The notes beneath the pieces are model-generated. The model was not told the origin of the DNA, did not search any database, and saw only the letters and a list, made by a program, of their open reading frames with translations. The translations under genes and the position numbers were made by a program. DNA of 14,956 nucleotides, taken from positions 1 to 14,956 of the forward strand of contig JAJYCM010000036.1 in the NCBI GenBank assembly GCA_021778375.1, given 5' to 3'. Below, one piece after another: positions 7,310 to 13,976 of this stretch (position 1 is the first letter of the stretch; each line of letters begins with the position of its first letter). This DNA is from Bacteroidota bacterium (GTDB taxonomy: Bacteria; Bacteroidota; Ignavibacteria; Ignavibacteriales; Ignavibacteriaceae).

Positions 7310-7536
7310 TTACATATAATATGTATTATAAGAAATCTGTCTACTTTCCTTTTTAAAGAAACGAATAATGGATAAGGCAATATTATTTATTTGAATTAGC
7401 CTTGAAATTTCTTCAAGGGAAATTACATTTCTGAAACGCTTTAAGGTAGTTGTTAATGGCGTGAGCATTGTGAGCATTGCTAGCATTGCTGCTGTTCCCC
7501 AAGTAAATCAATCTTAAATTTATTTTTTGTATCCAT
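7310..7536 (-). pseudogene. Second small ORF of the pair, frameshifted at a G-tract
   Basis: The ATG at 7536 reads MDTKNKFKIDLLG, nearly the same as the 6604 ORF. It then hits a TAG at 7482-7480 because the run after CTT has four G, where copy 1 has six. Adding one base restores a 75-codon frame reading GTAAMLAMLTMLTPL and ending ISYNTYYM, with its TAA at 7312-7310. In the restored frame a 9-base unit is repeated three times (7464-7490) without breaking the frame, which suggests the 3' part was coding. It may instead be translated from an internal ATG at 7486 (58 residues). It lies just upstream of the membrane-protein gene, in the same position copy 1 has before the lipoprotein. Confidence 0.45.
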
Positions 7537-7610
7537 CTTTAAGTCAAATACGTTATCCCGATAAATTCTTGGACTAAGTTAAATAATTAGATTTTTACGT
7601 GCAATAAAAA
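7497..7610. repeat. Direct repeat copy 2 (5' block of small ORF)
   Basis: This is the partner of 6562-6675, about 95% identical over 108 bases. It covers the upstream region and first codons of the frameshifted small ORF, and similarity is lost beyond the G-tract. Confidence 0.85.
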
Positions 7611-8081
7611 TAAAATGAAAACAGATTTTCTATTTTAATTGGTCTTGCCGGTAGGTGAGGTATTTCACGGTAAGAAAGGCAACGCTATGTATGGGATTTC
7701 TCCCTTCGGTCGAAATGACAGTTTTATTGGGTGGTAGAGTTGAGATGACAACTTTATTCTTGGGATTTCTCTCTTCGGTCGAAATGACAATATTATTTAA
7801 TTGGCGGGCAGGGTCGAAATGACAACTATTTGTGGGGTTTACTTCTTGCGCCAAGGGAGCTGCGGAGGGCGTGGCGAAAGCAGGAGCCGTGTCCGGAGCG
7901 AAGGCACGATTTTTGGGGTTTGCAAAAATCGTGACTGAGCGGGTGTTTTTCAGATTTATTATGATTACGGAACTACTTATTATATTGAGCACTACTTTAT
8001 CTATCCAAGGCCTTGCATTAGCTTTTATAGAAATTACAAAATGTGCTTATCTTAATATTGGCCACCGAAATTATATCTAAA
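7611..8081. repeat. Gene-free interval filled with dispersed repeats
   Basis: No accepted gene lies in these 470 bases. It holds TCGAAATGAC-type units at 7691-7720 (complete short unit), about 7741-7752 (end only), 7761-7789 (complete short unit) and 7801-7824 (end preceded by GGCGGGCAGG). A full composite repeat follows at 7842-7953. The remaining 130 bases before the thioredoxin relic are AT-rich and show nothing I can assign. Open frames on both strands here consist of translated repeat and I do not accept them. Confidence 0.72.
7842..7953. repeat. Full copy of a two-module composite repeat with hairpin
   Basis: The left module (7842-7870) is identical to 6737-6765. The right module (7890-7953) matches 10263-10324. 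The right module contains CACGATTTTTG (7905-7915) and CAAAAATCGTG (7923-7933), a perfect 11-bp inverted repeat with a 7-base loop. Bracketing sequences are GTCCGGAGCGAAGG and ACTGAGCGGGTGTTTTT. The T-tract after the hairpin module gives it a terminator-like look on the plus strand. Confidence 0.8.
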
Positions 8082-8397
8082 TTATTTAGATAAAAGTTTA
8101 TTTATATACTCTGATATTCCATCACTTGGTCGATTTGGATTATTTGAATAGACTTCACCATTTTTATCTATCAATGCATAATGTGGCCAGCCGTATATAA
8201 AATAACTATTAAATAAATTATTGTCGCAGTTACCTGTCGCAAATAAATTTAATCCTTCAACTTTTAATTGGCTTAATGATTTAATCCAAGCATCTTTCTT
8301 AGTTTCCATACATATATTTATAAGACAAAAATCTTTATCCTTAAACTCCTCTGCCAATAATGATAATGAGAATAGTTAAAGTAAAATTAAGCTTCAT
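8082..8397 (-). pseudogene. Broken thioredoxin-like (TlpA/ResA-type) gene lacking its active site
   Basis: An ATG at 8397 with AGAAGGGA just upstream opens a signal-peptide-like start (MKLNFTLTILIIIIG), but this frame stops after 18 codons at TAA (8343-8341). In another frame, readable from a TTG at 8357, comes EEFKDKDFCLINICMETKK. This continues through GWPHYALIDKNGEV and RPSDGISEYINKLL to the stop at 8082. This is the C-terminal part of a TlpA/ResA-type thioredoxin domain, with the cis-proline at the WPH. The part that should hold W-C-x-x-C and the N-terminal domain is gone. An internal deletion joined the signal peptide to the domain's second half out of frame. A 91-residue product from TTG is possible but would have no signal or redox centre. 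It is immediately downstream of the TPR gene. Confidence 0.72.
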
Positions 8398-8528
8398 TCT
8401 TATGTCCCTTCTTTTGATCTTATAAAATATTTATGAGAATTTATCTATGCCGGGTATGCTGCTTATATTTATATTAACGCTTAAACCTAAACAGAATTAA
8501 AATCCAGGTTGCAACAAGTTTATAATTA

Positions 8529-9797
8529 TTATTTGTTTTTTAAGATATTTAATCTTTCCTGTGCATAATTTTTCATTTTTATATCCGGATTCTTAGACTC
8601 GTTTAGGTACCTTTTATAATAATATAATGCAGTATTATTATTGTGTAAATTATTGTCGTATACTGATGCAATAAAAAAAAGCGTCGATGTATTGGATGGG
8701 TTTTCTCGTAAACCATCCTTGTAGTATTCAACAGCCAACTGATATTTCTTATAAAACTGATATGATGCGCCCAATTGAATATAAGTGTTTGAAAGAAAAT
8801 CATTCTTAAGCAAGGCAGCTGCCTGTTGAAAATTATAGATAGCATCCTTATACCTTTTTTGTGCTTTATAAGATGCTCCTAAATAATAGTAAGATATTGC
8901 GTCACTTGAATTTAAAGAAATAGATCTTGTCAAATAGGATTCAGCCGAATCATAATCTTGTTCCCAGTAATAGCATATCCCTATATTTTTTTGCGTAAGG
9001 GAGGATGAATCACCCAAACTAACGGCGCGTAAATAGTATAAGGAAGCGGTACTATAATTAGGGACAATAAAAAATATATCCCCCATACGGTTTACCAGGT
9101 CTATTGAATAAGGAAAATATTTTAGTCCGGTATAAACAACACTAATCGCTGAATCAATTTGCTTTTGAAGGTAATATAAATAACTTAAATTAAGAACGTT
9201 TCTTAAATTTTGAGGGTTGAGTTGATACGCGATGTTATAATCAATTATTGCTGCATCAGTTTTCCCGAGTGAAGATTTGCATTTCCCTAACCTTTCAAAT
9301 AAATAACTATTATCGGAGTCGCTTGCAGCAAGATTAGAATAGATAACTTCTGCATTTTCCCATTTGTTTTCATCCGAATATACCCTTCCTAGAAAAAGCT
9401 TAATTTGATTGTCTGTAGAATCAATCTCAAAAGCTCTTTGTCCAATTTTTTCAGCTTCATCCATCATGCCAAAAGAAAAATAATCATCTCCAAGGGCTAA
9501 TAATATTTTTGGGTCATTTGGTTTAAACTTAATTGCATGGTTAAAAACACTTGCTGATTTGGAAAAATCTGATATTGATTTATATGCGGTCCCAAGAATA
9601 TAAAGAGCATCCACATTTGTTGAATCAATCTCTGTTAATGATTTTAAAGCCTTTATTGCTCCTACATAATTACCATCGATCATCAATAATTTTGCACGAT
9701 TTAGAATTTCAGTGGAATTATTCTGGCTATATATAAAATTAGTAATAAAGATTAATAAAATAAGAATTGTTGTGTGCCTGGTTTTGTTAGTTTTCAT
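8529..9797 (-). CDS. Secreted tetratricopeptide-repeat protein
   Basis: The 422-residue protein starts with a signal peptide (MKTNKTRHTTILILLIFITN, ending near IYSQ). From about residue 27 to the C-terminus it consists of roughly eleven tandem TPR motifs of 34-37 residues. Clear examples are NVDALYILGTAYKSISDFSK, DAISYYYLGASYKAQKRYKD and LGASYQFYKKYQLAVEYYKD. Conserved small residues sit at the helix-packing positions and Pro-N starts each repeat. It should form a periplasmic or outer-membrane-attached scaffold for protein-protein contacts; no enzymatic domain is present. A strong Shine-Dalgarno (AGGAGG) lies about 11 bases before the ATG. The broken thioredoxin-like gene follows on the same strand after 131 bases. 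The partner protein is unknown. Confidence 0.87.
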   Translation of the reverse strand: MKTNKTRHTTILILLIFITNFIYSQNNSTEILNRAKLLMIDGNYVGAIKALKSLTEIDSTNVDALYILGTAYKSISDFSKSASVFNHAIKFKPNDPKILLALGDDYFSFGMMDEAEKIGQRAFEIDSTDNQIKLFLGRVYSDENKWENAEVIYSNLAASDSDNSYLFERLGKCKSSLGKTDAAIIDYNIAYQLNPQNLRNVLNLSYLYYLQKQIDSAISVVYTGLKYFPYSIDLVNRMGDIFFIVPNYSTASLYYLRAVSLGDSSSLTQKNIGICYYWEQDYDSAESYLTRSISLNSSDAISYYYLGASYKAQKRYKDAIYNFQQAAALLKNDFLSNTYIQLGASYQFYKKYQLAVEYYKDGLRENPSNTSTLFFIASVYDNNLHNNNTALYYYKRYLNESKNPDIKMKNYAQERLNILKNK

Positions 9798-9807
9798 TGT
9801 TTTGAGC

Positions 9808-9816
9808 TTCCTCCTG
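9808..9816 (-). promoter_or_regulatory. Strong ribosome binding site of the TPR gene
   Basis: The minus strand reads CAGGAGGAA here, the strongest Shine-Dalgarno match in front of any accepted gene in the window, with a slightly long spacer to the ATG at 9797. A TATAAT hexamer lies further upstream (9884-9879), but I see no matching -35 box. Confidence 0.55.
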
Positions 9817-9849
9817 AATTATTGGTACGGAAATTATCTTCAACTATTT

Positions 9850-10374
9850 TCCACTACTTCAATCCCAGTTCCTTGGTTATTATATAAATGTTTGGTTTAC
9901 TTGAATGAGAGTTGTAGGGGATTGATTGATTTTTGCGCGCTTGTAACAACACAAGGGGTAAAAAGAAACAATAATATTCTTAACAAAAGTACCTCCACTA
10001 GTAAAATTTAAAAACTAAAGAAGTCCCTTTACTTTTATTTTGTAAAGTAAAGAATAATCTATATACAGAGCAAGAAAATAATAATAAATATTTTTCATAT
10101 TTGAAACTGTCTGTCGGCAGGCAGGTTATGAACGTTGAATTTGTAGGAATGAATGTTAAAATGAATAAGGGATACTGTCTTAATAAAAAGATAAGAGTAC
10201 GAATGTCAAGACGACATTGCTGATGTTTTTCAAGAGCAAAATAGAAAAGATAATTGGGCGGTTGTCCGGAGCGAAGGCACGATTTTTTGGGTTCGCAAAA
10301 AGCGTGACTGAGCGGGTGTTTTCAGTTATCAGTAACCAATTAAGGATTAATTACTGAGTAATTTAAAATATATA
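9850..10374. other. Gene-free interval upstream of the small RNA unit
   Basis: No accepted protein gene is present. A perfect 9-bp inverted repeat CTTTACTTT/AAAGTAAAG lies at 10027-10035 and 10044-10052. A GTCGGCAGGCAGG motif like those at 14618-14636 and 10751-10760 lies near 10112-10124. The right-half composite repeat is at 10263-10324. TCAGTAA/TTACTGA (10329-10335, 10351-10357) form a further small inverted repeat. A 31-codon ATG frame at 10128-10223 has no supporting features. Confidence 0.5.
10263..10324. repeat. Right-half copy of the composite repeat
   Basis: It matches 7890-7953 (GTCCGGAGCGAAGGCACG ... GTGACTGAGCGGGTGTTTT) with a few differences. The hairpin is imperfect here because the right arm reads CAAAAAGCGTG instead of CAAAAATCGTG. 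The left module is absent. Confidence 0.78.
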
Positions 10375-10396
10375 TTAGTTAAATTTATTTAACTAA
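10375..10396. promoter_or_regulatory. Perfect palindrome, candidate operator or activator site
   Basis: TTAGTTAAAT (10375-10384) and ATTTAACTAA (10387-10396) are exact reverse complements around TT. The centre is about 55 bases before the predicted start of the small RNA and the right edge is 9 bases before the -35 box. This is a usual place for a dimeric activator. The regulator is unknown. Confidence 0.5.
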
Positions 10397-10405
10397 TGGA
10401 TTTTC

Positions 10406-10434
10406 TTGACACAAAAGATTCAAATGTTTAATTT
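10406..10434 (+). promoter_or_regulatory. Sigma-70-type promoter of the candidate small RNA
   Basis: A perfect TTGACA (10406-10411) is followed after 17 bases by TAATTT (10429-10434), with an alternative TAATAAT slightly downstream. Transcription would begin near 10441. The -35 is exact and the -10 only fair. Confidence 0.5.
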
Positions 10435-10440
10435 AATAAT

Positions 10441-10519
10441 AGCTCTTTCGAAGGGTACATCCCTGCCCTTTGAAGCAAACAGAGTTAAGCCCGGCGTAAC
10501 CCCCATGCCGGGCTTTTTT
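10441..10519 (+). ncRNA. Candidate free-standing small RNA of about 80 nt
   Basis: Between the promoter and terminator the transcript can form a 9-bp stem, TTCGAAGGG (10446-10454) with CCCTTTGAA (10466-10474), using one G-U pair. A possible outer CTCT/AGAG closes it. The 3' end is a GC-rich terminator hairpin. No start codon or reading frame of note is inside, and the next gene begins nearly 400 bases later beyond repeats, so this is not an ordinary leader. I cannot place it in a known RNA family. A GTTAAGCCC string is shared with 5S rRNA, but the other 5S helices are absent. Confidence 0.5.
10487..10519 (+). terminator. Strong intrinsic terminator
   Basis: AAGCCCGGC (10487-10495) pairs perfectly with GCCGGGCTT (10507-10515) around an 11-base loop and continues into TTTTG then TTTT. 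The stem is the most GC-rich hairpin in an otherwise AT-rich interval. Confidence 0.88.
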
Positions 10520-10543
10520 GTTTTAAATAGAGTAGAGTTGAGC

Positions 10544-10790
10544 ATGGGATTTCTTCCCGCAAACGGGGCAGGCGCTACCTTTGGTTGTCGAAATGACAGT
10601 GGGGATGGGGACGAATTGAAATATTTGAGCTGGGATATGGGATTTCTCCTCCCTTTGGTCGTCGAAATGACAGCTGAACTTGAAGGGGATTCTCCCCGCA
10701 AACGGGGCAGGCACTACCTTCGGTTGTCGAAATGACAGTTGCTTCCTTTTGCCTGCCGGCAAGTAGGCTCAGTCGAAATAACAACAATAT
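10544..10790. repeat. Cluster of three TCGAAATGACAG repeat units
   Basis: Two long units (10544-10599 and 10685-10738) share a GGGATTTCT/GGGGATTCT start, a CCCGCAAACGGGGCAGGC middle that can fold as a hairpin (CCCG/CGGG), a CTACCTT-GGTTGTCG segment and the end AAATGACAG. A shorter unit (10637-10673) lacks the hairpin middle. A decayed tail with GCCTGCCGGCAAG and GTCGAAATAAC follows at about 10751-10780. Open frames on either strand here are translations of the repeat. Confidence 0.8.
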
Positions 10791-10832
10791 AGGATTTATA
10801 TTTACTTTTCTTAATTTGATTGTAAATTTGTT

Positions 10833-10862
10833 TTGCGTTTTTGTTCATGATATTTGTATAAT
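10833..10862 (+). promoter_or_regulatory. Probable promoter of the 5'-nucleotidase gene
   Basis: A perfect TATAAT (10857-10862) is preceded, after 18 bases, by TTGCGT (10833-10838). The start of transcription would lie near 10869, giving a leader of about 40 bases. Confidence 0.5.
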
Positions 10863-10907
10863 TCAAATTAAAAGCATTTTCAGAAATAATTTTAAGGAAA
10901 GATATTA

Positions 10908-12707
10908 ATGAATCAAAAATTAAAACAAATTAGTTTTTCGATCTTTCTTATAGTTTTATTAGCTATTCATCCTTTCATTACCGCACAGACAGTAAAGTTG
11001 AAAATAATTGAGACTAGTGATGTTCACGGTTCTCTTTTCCCTTATAATTTTACGACTGGAAAGGATATAAATACTTCACTTGCACAAATTTATGCTTACG
11101 TTAAGGAGGAAAGAGCTAAGAAAGACCAAAGTGTAATTCTGCTTGACGACGGAGATATTCTTCAAGGGCAGCCTGTTGTTTATTATTATAATTTCGAGAA
11201 GACGAATGTTCCGCACATTTGCGCACAGGTAATGAATTATATGAAGTATGATGCCGGTACTGTTGGCAACCATGATATTGAGCCGGGTCATCCGGTTTAT
11301 GATAAAATAGACAAGGAGTTTAATTTTCCATGGCTTGCAGCAAATGCCGTTGATACAAAAACCGGGAAGCCATATTTTGTAAACAGGTGGGAAAGTAATA
11401 AGCCCTACACAATAATTAAAAAGGACGGAATAAAAATAGCGGTACTAGGATTGATAACGCCCGCTATTCCAAATTGGCTGCCGGAAAAAATATGGAGCGG
11501 AATTCGATTTGACGATATGATTGAAACTGCGAAGAAATGGGTTGCAATTATAAAAGAAAAAGAGAAACCTGATTTATTGATAGGACTTTTTCACTCGGGA
11601 ATTGAATATAATTATAACGGGCAAAAAGCAAACACGCCGTTATTGGAAAATGCATCAAAGCTTGTAGCTGAACAGGTTCCCGGTTTTGATATCGTACTAG
11701 CGGGGCATGATCATAAGGTTTGGAATTTCGACGTAAAAAATTCAGAAGGAAAAAAGGTCTTAATTCTCGATCCCGCCAATGCAGCACGAAACGCTGCTGT
11801 AGCAACAGTTACGCTTCATTACGATTCTTCTTCGTCATCATGGAAGAAGGAAATCACCGAAGAAATTGTTGCAAGCAAGAATTATAAGCCTGATGCCGAC
11901 TATATGAAAAAGTTCGGTCATGCAATTGAAGAGGTGAAGAACTATGTTTCAAAACCTATCGGAGTTTTTACAAAGGCAATTTCAACGCGCGAGTCTATGT
12001 TCGGTGATTCTCCGTTTGTTGATCTTATCCAAAAAATTCAGCTTGATTTAACACATGCTGATGTTTCTTTCTCAGAGCCGCTGTCTTTTAATGCCGAAAT
12101 AAAAAAAGGAACCGTTTACGTCCGTGACATGTTTAATCTATACAGATTTGAAAATCTTTTATACACAATGAAAATGAGCGGAAAGGAAATAAAGGATTAT
12201 CTTGAATATTCTTTCGGTAATTGGTTTAACCAAATGAAAAACTCTGATGATGATCTATTGAAATTTAAAAAGGATTCGACAGGAGAAATAATATACTCGT
12301 ATCATGAAGCGCAGCTTGCAACCAATTATTATAATTTTTCTTCTGCCGCAGGAATCAATTACACTGTCGATGTTTCAAAACCTGCGGGTGAGCGAGTTAA
12401 AATTAAATCATTTTCTAACGGCAAACCTTTTGATATGAATAAATATTACAGTGTTGCCATGAACTCATACCGGGGAAATGGCGGCGGGGGTCATTTAACT
12501 TTGGGAGCAAAAATTCCAAAAGAAGAGATTCCAAAGAGAATTATTACTTCTACTCAAAAGGATCTTCGCTATTATTTGATGAAATGGATAGAGAAAAAGA
12601 AATCCGTCACACCGGAGGCGTTGGGCAATTGGAAAGTAATTCCTGAAAATTGGTGGGAAAAAGGAAAAGAGAAAGACTACAAGATTTTGTTTGGGACACG
12701 GGATTAA
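10908..12707 (+). CDS. Secreted 5'-nucleotidase / 2',3'-cyclic phosphodiesterase
   Basis: The 599-residue protein has a signal peptide ending near FITAQ (residue 27). A calcineurin-type metallophosphatase domain follows, with the expected two-metal motifs: D-V-H-G (38-41), D-G-D (81-83), G-N-H-D (120-123), H-S-G (229-231) and G-H-D-H (266-269). The second domain (about 345-545) is the 5'-nucleotidase C-terminal type that binds the nucleotide base, including R-G-N-G-G-G-G (522-528). This is the UshA/CpdB architecture and full length for it. It should hydrolyse nucleotides, or cyclic nucleotides, in the periplasm to scavenge phosphate and nucleosides. The motifs do not decide between the two activities. 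AAGGAAAG lies 6 bases before the ATG. It is a single-gene unit, convergent with the BON gene. Confidence 0.92.
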   Translation: MNQKLKQISFSIFLIVLLAIHPFITAQTVKLKIIETSDVHGSLFPYNFTTGKDINTSLAQIYAYVKEERAKKDQSVILLDDGDILQGQPVVYYYNFEKTNVPHICAQVMNYMKYDAGTVGNHDIEPGHPVYDKIDKEFNFPWLAANAVDTKTGKPYFVNRWESNKPYTIIKKDGIKIAVLGLITPAIPNWLPEKIWSGIRFDDMIETAKKWVAIIKEKEKPDLLIGLFHSGIEYNYNGQKANTPLLENASKLVAEQVPGFDIVLAGHDHKVWNFDVKNSEGKKVLILDPANAARNAAVATVTLHYDSSSSSWKKEITEEIVASKNYKPDADYMKKFGHAIEEVKNYVSKPIGVFTKAISTRESMFGDSPFVDLIQKIQLDLTHADVSFSEPLSFNAEIKKGTVYVRDMFNLYRFENLLYTMKMSGKEIKDYLEYSFGNWFNQMKNSDDDLLKFKKDSTGEIIYSYHEAQLATNYYNFSSAAGINYTVDVSKPAGERVKIKSFSNGKPFDMNKYYSVAMNSYRGNGGGGHLTLGAKIPKEEIPKRIITSTQKDLRYYLMKWIEKKKSVTPEALGNWKVIPENWWEKGKEKDYKILFGTRD

Positions 12708-12760
12708 AGTGGTGGAGGAGTGGAGTTGGAGTGGTGGAGGAATGGAATAGTGGGAAAATC
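12708..12760. repeat. Degenerate GGAGTGGTGGA tract after the nucleotidase gene
   Basis: The words GTGGTGGAGGAGTGG, GGAGTGGTGGAGGAATGG and AATAGTGGG follow directly on the stop codon. The same purine-rich motif occurs at about 220-253, 3862-3970 and 13876-13897, always between genes. Confidence 0.55.
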
Positions 12761-12816
12761 ACCAATACTCTATTAAACTACTTTGTTTAGCAGGGGAATT
12801 TTTAGGTATGAAAAAT

Positions 12817-12898
12817 CGTTGTTGTAGAGGTTTCTATTTCGTCTAAGGATTATAGTTCTAATCGCCTTCGCGCGAAATAGAAAGTCCTCTACAACGGA
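12817..12898. terminator. Long palindrome between convergent genes, likely bidirectional terminator
   Basis: The left arm (12817-12841, ending GTTGTAGAGGTTTCTATTTC) pairs with the right arm (12873-12898, starting CGAAATAGAAAGTCCTCTAC), with only small bulges. The centre (CTAAGGATTATAG against CTAATCGCCTT) is also partly complementary, so the whole 82 bases can form one long hairpin. On the minus strand it is followed by GATTTTTC and on the plus strand by GGATTCTTTT. It could equally be a copy of a palindromic dispersed repeat that serves this role here. Confidence 0.6.
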
Positions 12899-12903
12899 TT
12901 CTT

Positions 12904-13671
12904 TTAACCCTTAATAACACTCAAATTATCTTTTATGGTTATGGCACCTGTGTAATACCGGACAAGGTTAGATGCCCAGCCGCTTTGCGCTTCCGACATT
13001 ACAGAGCCTTCGAGAAGCACTGTTCCGTTATTTACAATTATATGAATAGGCGGGTTAGAATAATATTCCATTCCCTCAAACATCGGATCGTTGTAAATAA
13101 GCCGGGCTGCCCTTCTTCCGATATTTCCAGGACCAAAAGTATTTTGAAGTTCGTTATTCACACTTTTAACGCCAACCACTTTTTCTGCTTCCTTTTGAAA
13201 CTGGGACTTATACCAGGGCAAATGAACCCATCCTTTTAAGGTTACAATACCGTTTTTATAATGAACGGTAACCCAATCAAATACTCCGTAAAAGACATTT
13301 TTAAATATTCTTTTCTGTACGTTTTTAACAACTGCAGAATCGGAAACAAAAGGGCTGGTAACATTTATGTTATTTACCACAACATAATTTTCAGCTACAT
13401 CCTGTGTCTCTTGAGCAGCCTGATTTCTTTCGTATATAGTTTGTTCTGTCCCTGTAAGTATAATTTTGTTACCGTTTATCTCAACATTTATATTATTATC
13501 ATTCAGCAAATGGTCTTTAGCCAACCTATACTCGACAAATATTTTCAAGGTACTTTTAGATGGATGCCCGTTACTACTTTTAGCAAATGTTAATTGTGTA
13601 AACAAGGTCAAACAGAAAAATAGAACTACCCCTGAATTCAGGATTATATTCATTTTCGTTTTCATTTTCAT
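12904..13671 (-). CDS. Periplasmic protein with three BON domains
   Basis: The protein (up to 255 residues) has a signal peptide ending near LTFA-KS. Three BON modules follow at about 41-103, 113-176 and 186-253. Each has the V/I-x-V-x-x-G-x-V-x-L-x-G core (INVEINGNKIILTG, VTVHYKNGIVTLKG, IHIIVNNGTVLLEG). BON domains bind membranes or other envelope components, as in the E. coli proteins OsmY and DolP, and are often stress-linked. The linker contains Y/W-rich segments. The AGG of the ribosome site is only 2 bases from the first ATG but 8 from the second (13665), so translation probably starts two codons later than the longest frame. A TTGGTT-ATA-AACCAA palindrome lies just upstream. The gene is convergent with the nucleotidase gene. 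Confidence 0.87.
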   Translation of the reverse strand: MKMKTKMNIILNSGVVLFFCLTLFTQLTFAKSSNGHPSKSTLKIFVEYRLAKDHLLNDNNINVEINGNKIILTGTEQTIYERNQAAQETQDVAENYVVVNNINVTSPFVSDSAVVKNVQKRIFKNVFYGVFDWVTVHYKNGIVTLKGWVHLPWYKSQFQKEAEKVVGVKSVNNELQNTFGPGNIGRRAARLIYNDPMFEGMEYYSNPPIHIIVNNGTVLLEGSVMSEAQSGWASNLVRYYTGAITIKDNLSVIKG

Positions 13672-13685
13672 ATCCTATATTTTAA

Positions 13686-13719
13686 TTGGTTATAAACCAA
13701 AAATAAGTTTAAGATTATA
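13686..13719 (-). promoter_or_regulatory. Possible promoter and palindrome of the BON gene
   Basis: On the minus strand TATAAT (13719-13714) can serve as a -10 box, but no good -35 is seen. The palindrome TTGGTT-ATA-AACCAA (13686-13700) would lie at the beginning of the transcript, 15 bases above the longest start, where it could be an operator or a leader hairpin. Confidence 0.35.
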
Positions 13720-13976
13720 GGAAAATATTATTCATTCCGGTTATAAATAATAGAATAAATCTTAAAAACTACCTTTTAGACTGAAACAACTTCTAATTAG
13801 TTTAACAATTTTTCAGGGTTGTATTCTGCATCAAAGAATATAAAAAAATACCTTTACGGCAAAGCGGCAGTATAGGTGGAATAATGGAGTAATGGAGACT
13901 TCGCAATATTCCGCATGGTTAGAAATTTGGGTTATTAGAGGTGTCCTTAAAATATAAGCCGGAAACAGGTCATATT
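13720..13976. other. Intergenic stretch between BON and CBS genes
   Basis: It is AT-rich with no open frame of note. A fragment CTTTACGGCAAAGCGGCAGTAT (about 13852-13873) resembles the decayed units of the hairpin repeat at 742-757. A short GGTGGAATAATGGAGTAATGG tract follows (13876-13897). An AT-only inverted repeat AAAATAT/ATATTTT (13949-13955, 13972-13978) overlaps the end of the CBS gene but is too weak to call a terminator. Confidence 0.4.

Noticed and set aside
7630..7992. 120-residue minus-strand frame and an 82-residue plus-strand frame (7832-8080)
   Set aside because: Both translate through the dispersed repeats; recurring phrases such as VISTE-RNP and PLAQE are repeat sequence, not protein conservation.
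9712..10011. 99-residue plus-strand frame
   Set aside because: Its first part is antisense to the TPR signal peptide and ribosome site, and no start signal or family is visible.
10128..10223. 31-codon ATG frame (MNVEFVGMNVKM...)
   Set aside because: Short, no domain, preceded by a dispersed GGCAGGCAGG motif rather than a clear ribosome site.
10441..10519. Possible 5S rRNA fragment or TPP-type riboswitch
   Set aside because: GTTAAGCCC matches 5S and CCCTTTGAA recalls the TPP element, but the other required helices and conserved loops are missing and no target gene follows.
10406..10787. Four overlapping frames of 70-109 residues on both strands
   Set aside because: They cover the candidate small RNA, its terminator and three TCGAAATGACAG repeat units; no ribosome sites or domains.
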